This document shows, piece after piece, positions 1 through 6,408 of a DNA stretch of 12,786 bases (positions are counted from its first letter, which is position 1; the number at the start of each line of letters is the position of its first letter). The stretch is taken from the NCBI GenBank assembly GCA_035296965.1, contig DATGZX010000408.1, positions 1-12,786 of the forward strand. The letters are read 5' to 3'. A program made the translations under genes and the position numbers. The notes under the pieces were generated by a model. The model was not told the origin of the DNA. It saw nothing but the letters and a program-made list of their open reading frames with translations, and did not search any database. This stretch comes from DATGZX01 sp035296965. GTDB taxonomy: Bacteria; Planctomycetota; Planctomycetia; Gemmatales; Gemmataceae.

Positions 1-297
1 GGAGACAACAGCCACACGTTCACGAGCGTCTGGGAATGCGATTGGGAAGGAAAGGGACGGATCATTGGCAACAATCACCCAACGCAAAAGCCTGTCGAGC
101 TGTTTGCCCGGCCGATGCGCAAGCACACGCGGCCAGGAGACATCTGCTACGAACCATTTGCGGGCTCCGGGAGCCAGTTTTGTGGTGCCGAGATAACGCG
201 CCGTCTTTGCTACGGCCTAGAGATTAGCCCGGCCTTTGTCGCCGTCTGCCTCGAACGCCTCGGCGACATGGGTCTTGATCCAAGGAAGGTAGGGTAG
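1..297 (+). CDS. DNA methylase (N4/N6 type), C-terminal fragment
   Basis: The reading frame is open from the window edge to a TAG at 295-297 and shows the last 98 residues of a site-specific DNA methyltransferase of the N-4/N-6 family. Two hallmarks are visible: an HPTQKPVELF motif (residues ~38-47), and the AdoMet-binding motif EPFAGSGSQ (~65-73) followed by a CYGLEISPAF strand-helix region. This order, with the AdoMet motif near the C-terminus, fits the family's circularly permuted (beta-type) members, but the catalytic DPPY/NPPY motif lies upstream of the window. The gene ends 4 bases before the terminase small-subunit gene, so it is probably the phage's own modification enzyme. Phage-encoded methylases commonly sit beside packaging genes. 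Identification as a DNA methylase is firm; sequence specificity cannot be read. Confidence 0.9.
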   Translation, partial: GDNSHTFTSVWECDWEGKGRIIGNNHPTQKPVELFARPMRKHTRPGDICYEPFAGSGSQFCGAEITRRLCYGLEISPAFVAVCLERLGDMGLDPRKVG

Positions 298-301
298 GTG
301 T

Positions 302-706
302 GTGCCAGGAGGCCAACCCACCAAGCTGACGCCTGCGACCGAGAAGCTGCTCTGTGAGGCCATCGCTGCCGGGAATTACTACGAGGCAGCCTGTGCTTAC
401 GCAGGCATCTCTTATGCCACTTTTGCTCTTTGGATGAGGCTGGGCAAGAGGGCTAAGAAGGGAAAGTATTTCAAGTTCTTCAAGGCGATCATGAAGGCGA
501 AAGGCGACTCGGAAGTGACCGTCGTCGCTCAATGGCGAAAGCAGATCCCTGAGAACTGGCAGGCAGCCAGGGACTTCTTGGCCCGGCGCTTCCCGGAGCG
601 TTGGGCACCAAAGGAGCATGTGCAGATTTTGAAGCTGGCGCAGATACTCAACCAGTTGGAGAAGAACGCCCGTGGAACTCGCAGAGCTCAAACTGAGGGT
701 GAATAG
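302..706 (+). CDS. Phage terminase small subunit-like HTH protein
   Basis: A 134-residue protein that would recognise phage DNA and pass it to the large terminase subunit. It opens with a GTG codon; AAGGAAGG (282-289) lies upstream as a distant ribosome site, and the resulting N-terminus (MPGGQPTKLTP) is the usual opening of this family. Residues ~10-45 resemble a helix-turn-helix of the terminase small-subunit/transposase type (TEKLLCEAIAAGNYYEAACAYAG, read as helix-turn-helix with ATFALWMRLG following). The C-terminal part contains the WQAARDFLARRFPERWAPK stretch typical of these phage proteins, then a short coiled tail. It overlaps the large-subunit gene by 35 bases. The function is inferred from sequence character and position; it could be called simply a phage HTH protein. 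Confidence 0.75.
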   Translation: MPGGQPTKLTPATEKLLCEAIAAGNYYEAACAYAGISYATFALWMRLGKRAKKGKYFKFFKAIMKAKGDSEVTVVAQWRKQIPENWQAARDFLARRFPERWAPKEHVQILKLAQILNQLEKNARGTRRAQTEGE

Positions 707-2207
707 GCTGCGTAGGTTGAGGAAGCGGCCGCAGGAGTCGCTGGCTCGGCCATCCTTTGCCGCGTGGTCTTCCCAACACCTTCGCTGCCGAACCAAGACT
801 GACGTGCGGCCCCTAACTCCCGAATCTGGTCTGCACTGTTGGTTTGTGTCTGAACTAGAGACTCTCCACGAGCGACGCGGGAAGCGCATGGCGCTAGTGG
901 CTCCCCGTGCCAGCGCGAAGACGACCTGGGCCAGCTATGCTTATCCGCTGTATTGCGGGGTGCATGGTTTGGAGCCTTACATTTTCCTGATCTCAGACAC
1001 ACAAGCGCAGGCCCGCATCAACCTCGCGAACATCAGGGAAGAGATCGAGGGCCAGTTCCCTGAGTTTGTCGGTGCGCCGTGGGGACAGGACCGGCTGCGG
1101 CTGGCCAATGGTGTGGTGGTTGAAGCCCTCGGCACGGGCAGCAAGATCCGGGGCCGGCGCAACCGGGTGAATAGGCCGACGCTGATCGTCGTTGACGATC
1201 CCGAGAACGATGAGCATATCACGTCGGTTTTTCAGCGCGACCGTTCCTGGAACTGGTTCAACAGGGCCGTGGCCAACGCCGGAACCTCTCAGACGAACGT
1301 CCTGGTACTCGGGACCGCACTGCACCGGGACTGCCTCGTGCTTCGCCTGTCGCGCACGGCCGGTTGGGATTGCATGACATTCAGGGCGGTTGGCTCATGG
1401 CCGACACGTCTGGACCTGTGGAAAGAATGGGCATTAATCTACCAGGACTACGAAGACGATCAACACGAGGAGAAAGCCGAGGAATTCTATCGGTTTCGTA
1501 AGCAACAGATGGATGCCGGGGCCGAACTGCTCTGGCCCGAGGCCGAACCGCTCTTGGACTTGATGAAACTCCGCGCCACGATCGGCTGGGCGGCTTTTTC
1601 TTCCGAGAAGCAAGGCAACCCCGTGAATCCCGAGGCTTGCGAATGGCCGGCTGAATACTTCGGCGGCCCGGGATTCTGGTTCGAGAGCTGGCCGGAGCAC
1701 ATTCAGATCAAGACGGTTGCGTTAGATCCCAGCAAGGGAAAGGACGCGCAAACCGGCGATTACTCAGCCTTCGTGATGCTTGGTCGTGATCGAGCTGGCG
1801 TGCTTTACGTCGAGGCCGATTTGCAGCGGCGGCCGGCCCCGCAGATCGTGGAGGATGGCGTCGAGATAATCCGCGAGTTCCGTCCAGACGGCTTTGCGAT
1901 TGAGGTCAACCAGTTCCAGGAATTGCTTTGCGTCGATTTTGAGCGTGTCGGGAAGGAGCAGGGCGTGTTCCTGCCGACTTACACGGTGGACAACCAGGTC
2001 AACAAGCAAGTTCGCATTCGCCGGCTGGGGCCTTACCTTGCTCAGCGGCTGTTGCGGTTCAAGAGTCGGTCGCCTGGGACGGCCCTGCTGGTCGAGCAAA
2101 TGAAAGATTTCCCAGTCGGCGATCATGATGATGGGCCTGACGCACTCGAGATGGCCCTGCGCTTGGCGATTGAGCTTTGGAACGGGGGCGCCGTGCCGCG
2201 GAGGTAA
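672..2207 (+). CDS. Phage terminase large subunit (TerL)
   Basis: The motor-nuclease that pumps phage DNA into the prohead and cuts it. The GTG start at 672 has GGAGAAG (658-664) seven bases upstream, which favours it over the in-frame GTG at 699. The 511 residues match a full-length TerL. The ATPase half has a Walker A-like motif APRASAKT (77-84) and a Walker B LIVVDDPE (171-178). The RNase H-like nuclease half has LDPSKGKDAQTGDYSA with D352, E411 in AIEVNQF, and a terminal acidic cluster with D490 in DGPDAL. All expected catalytic acids therefore appear to be present, so the protein is not obviously decayed. No portal, protease or capsid gene follows, which is unusual because portal normally comes next. 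Confidence 0.9.
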   Translation: MELAELKLRVNRLRRLRKRPQESLARPSFAAWSSQHLRCRTKTDVRPLTPESGLHCWFVSELETLHERRGKRMALVAPRASAKTTWASYAYPLYCGVHGLEPYIFLISDTQAQARINLANIREEIEGQFPEFVGAPWGQDRLRLANGVVVEALGTGSKIRGRRNRVNRPTLIVVDDPENDEHITSVFQRDRSWNWFNRAVANAGTSQTNVLVLGTALHRDCLVLRLSRTAGWDCMTFRAVGSWPTRLDLWKEWALIYQDYEDDQHEEKAEEFYRFRKQQMDAGAELLWPEAEPLLDLMKLRATIGWAAFSSEKQGNPVNPEACEWPAEYFGGPGFWFESWPEHIQIKTVALDPSKGKDAQTGDYSAFVMLGRDRAGVLYVEADLQRRPAPQIVEDGVEIIREFRPDGFAIEVNQFQELLCVDFERVGKEQGVFLPTYTVDNQVNKQVRIRRLGPYLAQRLLRFKSRSPGTALLVEQMKDFPVGDHDDGPDALEMALRLAIELWNGGAVPRR

Positions 2208-2584
2208 GTCACATATCGATCCTGCTGCCGCCGAAGCCCCGACGTTCGACCGGACCAGGCTATCGGCCCGGGGTAATGGACCCAAATCGCACTAAATGGC
2301 TCCCTTCTCAACGCCGTCGTGGAATCGAGATCAAGAGGCATAGGCCGAGGAGTCGTCGATACGCGCTGGCCGAAGAGCCTCCTGCTGATCGACGGTCAGC
2401 GCGGCGCAGTCGTGGTTCCAATTCCGGGAGGATTCTGCGAGTACGGATCTGCACCAGGGGACGCTCGCACGGGCGTTGCCTACCGTGATCGTTTAAGGTC
2501 TAATCGGGAAGGATTTCGGGAACGCAAACGCGAGCGGCGCCGCTCGATCTCCGCACCAGCTCGGCAGCCGACAGGTAGTGACAT
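2208..2584. other. Junction between phage genes and chromosomal genes
   Basis: About 380 bases between the terminase stop and the transglutaminase-like gene. No portal-protein coding is recognisable in any frame. The only candidate is the small ORF described separately. A short abortive frame starting with ATG near 2296 stops after about 15 codons. I see no clear terminator, tRNA or attachment-site duplication. The stretch may be the decayed start of the next phage gene or the boundary of the prophage. Confidence 0.4.
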
Positions 2585-2588
2585 ATGA
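2319..2588 (+). CDS. Doubtful small ORF, 89 aa
   Basis: I do not recognise this protein. It starts with GTG and has no visible ribosome site. Its middle part (LLLIDGQRGAVVVPIPGGF, ~22-40) looks like alternating beta strands, followed by a Tyr/Gly turn and a strongly basic C-terminus rich in RER and RRR. The points in its favour are that its stop overlaps the ATG of the next gene (ATGA), which would allow translational coupling, and that many codons end in G or C. Against it are the lack of a ribosome site and the high arginine content, which is typical of chance frames in GC-rich DNA. It could be a small phage protein, a remnant, or not a gene. Confidence 0.25.
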   Translation: MESRSRGIGRGVVDTRWPKSLLLIDGQRGAVVVPIPGGFCEYGSAPGDARTGVAYRDRLRSNREGFRERKRERRRSISAPARQPTGSDI

Positions 2589-3667
2589 ACTCGGATGTTG
2601 GCCGTTGGATCACAATTCTTGCTTTCGCCGCAGCCTGTTTCGGCACAACGACGCCTTCGTGCGCCCAGCCAGGCGAATACCATCTCCAAGCGAACAAGAC
2701 CCGCCGGGTCAAAGCAGACCTCGTGACCCGTCTAACGTACCGGCCTGTTAACCCGACCATGCTGCGTTGGTGCCTCCTAATCGCTGACGCTCCAGAACTC
2801 GACCGACAGTCGGACGTGCGCACATACGGGGTGCGAGTCGCGGAATTGCCTGAGGCCAAGGTTGAGTTGCTCCGGGACAAGACGCCTCAGCCACGCTCGT
2901 TCTATAGACTTGCAATTCCCGCCGGCCCCGCGGGTGGACTGAAGACGGCGCAAGGATTGACAATTTCGGTGACCTACGAGGCCACACTGTACGCACGCAA
3001 GCTTGTCCCCGGGGCACCGAAAACTCAGCCTATGCCTTTAACGGACTCGGAACGAAAGTCCTACCTGGAGCCGAGCAAGTCCGTGGATTTCCAAGATCCG
3101 TCGTTCCAGGCATGGTTGGACCGAGTAGCGCTCCGTAGGCGCGAGAAAGAAACAGACCTGGCGTTCGCCTTTCGCGCGTTCAAGCATGTCCGGGCGCAGT
3201 GCCCGGAGACCGGTGCGCCCGGTATGAAAGCCTCGGAGGTTTGTGCCTCCAAGATCGGGTCGAGCTGCGGCGGTTGCGCGGTCCTGTTCTGCGCTGTCCT
3301 TCGGGCAAACGGTATCCCCGCCCGCAGTCTCTGGGGCCGGTGGGCCAGCTCACGGCAGCAGCCAGAGCAGATCGTCTGGCATGTGAAGACGGAATTCTAC
3401 GTGGCGGGAATCGGCTGGGTGCCGGCGGACCCCGGGGCTGGCCGCGGCCGCCGAATCCAGCCGGAGGCGCTATTCGGTAGAGACAGCGGGGACTTCATCA
3501 CGTTTCACCTTGACCCCGACATTCAACTGCCCGACGGATTTGCCGGAATGCTGGATGTTCTGGCCGCCCAGAGCATCCAGACCGTTTGGCAGAACAGCGG
3601 CGGCATGAACGATTGGAAGTCAGAAGACCATTGGGCCGTCGCCGCGGTGCCTGAGCGAAAGAAGTAA
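2585..3667 (+). CDS. Exported transglutaminase-like domain protein
   Basis: A 360-residue protein with an N-terminal signal sequence (hydrophobic stretch ~8-20, probable cleavage after A27 in SCA-QPG), so it likely acts outside the cytoplasm. Residues ~185-285 form a transglutaminase-like (papain-fold) domain. The catalytic Cys is probably C228 in SSCGGCAVLF, followed by the LRANGIPAR signature (239-247), His H266 in WHVKTEFYV, and Asp D282 in WVPADP, so the full triad is present. The ~150 residues in front are probably a beta-rich domain of unknown role. Bacterial members may be proteases, amidases or crosslinkers, and the substrate cannot be told. AGGT about 9 bases before the ATG is a weak ribosome site. 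The gene sits just after the phage genes but does not look phage-derived. Confidence 0.82.
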   Translation: MNSDVGRWITILAFAAACFGTTTPSCAQPGEYHLQANKTRRVKADLVTRLTYRPVNPTMLRWCLLIADAPELDRQSDVRTYGVRVAELPEAKVELLRDKTPQPRSFYRLAIPAGPAGGLKTAQGLTISVTYEATLYARKLVPGAPKTQPMPLTDSERKSYLEPSKSVDFQDPSFQAWLDRVALRRREKETDLAFAFRAFKHVRAQCPETGAPGMKASEVCASKIGSSCGGCAVLFCAVLRANGIPARSLWGRWASSRQQPEQIVWHVKTEFYVAGIGWVPADPGAGRGRRIQPEALFGRDSGDFITFHLDPDIQLPDGFAGMLDVLAAQSIQTVWQNSGGMNDWKSEDHWAVAAVPERKK

Positions 3668-3721
3668 GACCAGGCAAGCACAGCGCTGCAGTGGGCGTGC
3701 ACGTCCGGTAAGCCCCGTCCC

Positions 3722-3740
3722 CTTTGTCGGCGGGACAAAG
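3722..3740. terminator. Stem-loop after transglutaminase-like gene
   Basis: CTTTGTC (3722-3728) pairs perfectly with GACAAAG (3734-3740) around the five-base loop GGCGG, 54 bases after the stop at 3667. No T-run follows on either strand, so an intrinsic terminator is only a possibility. It could instead be a 3'-end stabilising hairpin. Confidence 0.35.
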
Positions 3741-3961
3741 TCGAGGTGACTGGATTTAAACGTTAGTCAGTATTCATACCTTCCCGCTGTATTTTCCGCT
3801 TCGGCCTCGCGGACTCCGCTTCGGCAGTGGCTTTGCGCGCGTTGGTCCCGATGCACCTCGGCAGCACCTCCGGAGACAAGCTCAGTCTCACTCAACGTAC
3901 TCGCCAACGTAGCAAGGAGTTGGTCGAGCCAAGATCACACCTCAAGGGCTAGACCCCATAT

Positions 3962-3992
3962 CAAAATCGCCCGCGGGGTATCCGCGGCGGGC
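3962..3992 (-). terminator. Probable intrinsic terminator of the amidohydrolase gene
   Basis: Read on the - strand, GCCCGC (3992-3987) pairs with GCGGGC (3974-3969). Two further G-C pairs follow after a three-base bulge, closing a five-base loop, and then comes GATTTTGA (3968-3961). The hairpin begins 9 bases after the stop codon at 4001. The T-run is short, so termination strength is uncertain. Confidence 0.6.
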
Positions 3993-4000
3993 CCCAGCGC

Positions 4001-5422
4001 TTATTCCACCTTGCCGACGAGTGGTTTCAGGAGCTGCTCGGGATCATAGATGACGCCGCCCTTGACAACGCGATGAACTTGGCGAACATTGCTGATATTA
4101 TCAAGCGGATTGGCCCGGAGAATGACGAAATCGGCGAGCTTGCCAGCTTCCACACTGCCGAGCTGATCGGTTCGGCCTACAGCGTAGGCTCCGTTCCACG
4201 TCGCAGCTTTCAAGACATCCATCGGCGGTAGGCCGGCCTCGGCAAAGATTTCCATCTCCCGCCACAGACTCCAGCCGGGGAGCATTGTCAGCACCACATA
4301 ATCAGTCCCGGTACTGAGCAAGCAACCGGCGGCGTGGGCGCGACGGATGAACTCTTTGTTTTTCTTCACCTCCTCGGCCATTACTTCGGCCGGATACCAG
4401 GAGGGCGCAGGACCCTTCAAGTGCTGTTCAATTTGCTGCCAGGCGGCCGGCGCATAATACCGCTTCTGCTCATCCATGTGATGTTTCTGGTAGTCTCCCG
4501 GTTCGACGAGTTCGCTGACTGCCGCGGTGGGCGTCAGGACCACCTTTCTCTCTGCGGCAGTACGAAATAGGGCCTGAATCTTCGGATGGCTGAGATCCAG
4601 CGCCGACGTTTCCTTGGACCACTGAATCCAGTTGGTCTGCGTAATTCCGGGCCGGCGCGTGTCCGGCATGACGGTAGCGCCATGAAAGAGCTGATCCACG
4701 CCCATGTCCATGGCTTGCTGAAACGTCACGGCGCCTACATGAGCCCAGACACGCATCGAATGTTCGTGGGCTTCGTCTATCGCAGCCCGAAGCACTTCCC
4801 CTTGCGCGTCGGCATAGATCTTGATGGCCGTCGCTCCCAGCGCAGCCCACTGGTCTACTTTTGCTCGTGCCTCTTCCGGAGTTTTGACGGCCTTCATCCA
4901 GCCAACCATAAGGGGTGGCATGTCGATGTACTCGCCGGCAAGGAAGTAGCGGGGGCCAGGTAGCTTGCCGGAATCAATCCGGTTGCGCAAGTCGATGTCT
5001 CCGGCGCCGTCCATTGAGCCGGGGTCGCCAATGGCCGTCACGCCGGCTGCCAAGTAAAAGATGGGCAGCCGTGCATCCGTCTTCTCCCAGCGCGGCGACT
5101 TTAGATGGATGCGCGCGTAAAGATGCCCGTGCGTGTCAACCAGTCCTGGAATTACGTATTTATCGCCAAACTCCACGATCTTTGCATCCGCCGGCAACGA
5201 AAACTGACTCGCCTTGCCCACGCGTAGAATCTTGCCCCCGTCCGTTTCGATCAGAGCGTCGGTAATCGATTCTCCGCTCGAAGGATTAATAAGGAGCTTG
5301 CAGCGGAAGAAGAGGTGCTCGGCGACAGGTTTGATTCGTTTGGTCGGTGCGTCAGCTCCAGTGAGAAAAACCGCGACCCCCAGACCGACGACCACCTGCA
5401 AAAGGCGTAAGACAGTAGTCAT
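4001..5422 (-). CDS. Exported metal-dependent amidohydrolase
   Basis: A 473-residue hydrolase of the amidohydrolase superfamily, closest in character to imidazolonepropionase-like or prolidase-like members. The start at 5422 is chosen over an upstream ATG (5491) because AGGAG (5435-5431) lies eight bases before it and it begins directly with a signal peptide (VLRLLQVVVGLGVAVFLTGADA). The metal ligands are in place: HGH (H98, H100) after PGLVDT, K201 in ATAIKIY as the probable carboxylated lysine, H228 in WAHVG, H247 in LFHG, and D374 in STGTDYV. The C-terminal GSVEAGKLADFVIL block, which completes the small beta-sandwich domain, is also typical. It likely cleaves an amide, peptide or ring C-N bond outside the cytoplasm; the substrate is unknown. 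It is transcribed alone, away from its neighbours. Confidence 0.9.
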   Translation of the reverse strand: MTTVLRLLQVVVGLGVAVFLTGADAPTKRIKPVAEHLFFRCKLLINPSSGESITDALIETDGGKILRVGKASQFSLPADAKIVEFGDKYVIPGLVDTHGHLYARIHLKSPRWEKTDARLPIFYLAAGVTAIGDPGSMDGAGDIDLRNRIDSGKLPGPRYFLAGEYIDMPPLMVGWMKAVKTPEEARAKVDQWAALGATAIKIYADAQGEVLRAAIDEAHEHSMRVWAHVGAVTFQQAMDMGVDQLFHGATVMPDTRRPGITQTNWIQWSKETSALDLSHPKIQALFRTAAERKVVLTPTAAVSELVEPGDYQKHHMDEQKRYYAPAAWQQIEQHLKGPAPSWYPAEVMAEEVKKNKEFIRRAHAAGCLLSTGTDYVVLTMLPGWSLWREMEIFAEAGLPPMDVLKAATWNGAYAVGRTDQLGSVEAGKLADFVILRANPLDNISNVRQVHRVVKGGVIYDPEQLLKPLVGKVE

Positions 5423-5778
5423 CCCGAATTCTCCTGAACTGTTAGATAGGCACGGCATCAAGAACGAATTGCACGTCAGTGGGGTGGGCACACCCGGATC
5501 AACTGGCGGCTTAACCTGAACGATATGGCGCGGATGCTGCTTCGTTAAGGCGCTCCTGAGCGATCGAATGCGCTCTCAACGACAGCTCTTTTCGGCAGCT
5601 CAACACATTCGGGCCAGGTTTGTCGGTCAGGGCCGTGTTGCTCTTTGCTCCGTTAGCACCCGCTGACCCCCCTGAGTTGACAAATACGCTTTGCGAGTCA
5701 TCAGGAGTTCCATCAGGAGCCTATCCTTGCCCTCAGAAACAGTGGCGCGCATTGGCCCAGACACACCGAGGAGCCTTT

Positions 5779-5907
5779 TTTTGGTGCTCGGCCCTGCGTG
5801 CAGGCGCCGTTGTTCGGCAGCAGCCGGGCTGACGAGAAAACGGTTCATGCGAGGCGCTCACGCGAGTCCCCGCCGCAGTGATGCAAGCGGAATGATGGCT
5901 CCAGTTT
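5779..5907. repeat. Dispersed repeat, copy A
   Basis: A ~129 bp segment that recurs in the same orientation at 12200-12332. The two copies share an exact 19-base right end (GGAATGATGGCTCCAGTTT, here 5889-5907) and long near-identical blocks around TTCGGCAG and GCCGGGCTGA. By eye, identity is roughly three quarters, with a few small indels in the middle. A small hairpin, GCCG-TTGTT-CGGC, lies at 5806-5818. On the - strand, a short ORF beginning MNRFLVSPAAAEQRR at 5848 is also conserved in copy B. It is not flanked by obvious inverted repeats or a transposase. Confidence 0.75.
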
Positions 5908-6323
5908 AGAAGAAATGTGTCTGTTGTCGTTCAGAGCGAATTGGATCACAAAGACACGTGTCTGCGAAACAGCGGAAGTCAATCTGTCGCGGCGATTCGC
6001 TTGCCAGAAGCATGCGAGTACTTCGTGCAGTTCGAAATCGCGGTCGATGTCACGCACACGCACACGGCCCCAGTCCTTGAGAGAATGCTGCTGAGCTGAG
6101 CGCACGAACCATTTGACTGGTTGATGTGCTGGATGCCCTGGAGCGTCGAACAGACCAAACTGACCCAAACCACGCGATTGCGAGTGTTTATCCCCAAATC
6201 GACCTGGCGCGTCCCGTTCAAATTGACGCATGAGCGGCCCCGGTTCACGCAGCCCGGAGACGACGACTACAGTGATAGTGCATGTCAATTTGCAGCCTAT
6301 GAGGGGCCAGGAGCGGAAATTGC

Positions 6324-6352
6324 TTGCTGACCAAGGCTTCAAGGCGTAAAAC
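6324..6352 (+). promoter_or_regulatory. Weak candidate promoter for the HupE operon
   Basis: TTGCTG (6324-6329) and TAAAAC (6347-6352) are separated by 17 bases and lie about 57 bases before the first start codon of the operon. They match three and four of six sigma70 consensus positions, so the call is tentative. Position and spacing are its main support. Confidence 0.25.
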
Positions 6353-6408
6353 AGCTACTACTCATCTGAAAGCGACCGAGAATCATCTCACAAGCGAGGG
6401 GGTGCCGC

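Larger units (their letters stand above)
3668..4000. other. Intergenic region between convergent genes
   Basis: About 330 bases between two convergent genes, so promoters are not expected. It contains the stem-loop at 3722-3740, a direct repeat of TCCGCTTCGGC at 3795-3805 and 3815-3825 (period 20), and the terminator of the leftward gene at 3962-3992. No coding frame with recognisable protein features was found. Confidence 0.6.
5423..6408. other. Long gene-poor region between divergent genes
   Basis: About 985 bases between the leftward amidohydrolase and the rightward operon. It must contain promoters for both. The left part carries the ribosome site of the amidohydrolase, and the middle carries repeat copy A (5779-5907). 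The part from about 5908 to 6340 is visibly less GC-rich than the operon. Open frames exist on both strands (for instance 5845-6342 on the - strand) but none has a ribosome site, a recognisable motif or a believable composition. An untranslated leader, a small RNA or a decayed gene could be hidden here. Confidence 0.5.

Noticed and set aside
2177..2488. 103-codon frame starting inside the terminase gene
   Set aside because: Very rich in Arg, Pro and Ser with no motif; it looks like a chance frame in GC-rich DNA.
5423..5491. Longer N-terminus for the amidohydrolase
   Set aside because: The added 23 residues are not signal-like, and the ribosome site AGGAG lies inside that stretch just before the ATG at 5422.
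5677..5682. Perfect TTGACA as a -35 box
   Set aside because: No acceptable -10 sequence 16-18 bases downstream, and no gene start nearby on that strand.
6053..6066. CACGCACACGCACACG as a microsatellite or phase-variable tract
   Set aside because: Too short and imperfect, and not placed in a gene or core promoter.
5845..6342. 165-codon open frame on the - strand
   Set aside because: No ribosome site or recognisable motif, its last ~20 codons fall in the dispersed repeat, and it would overlap the probable operon promoter region.
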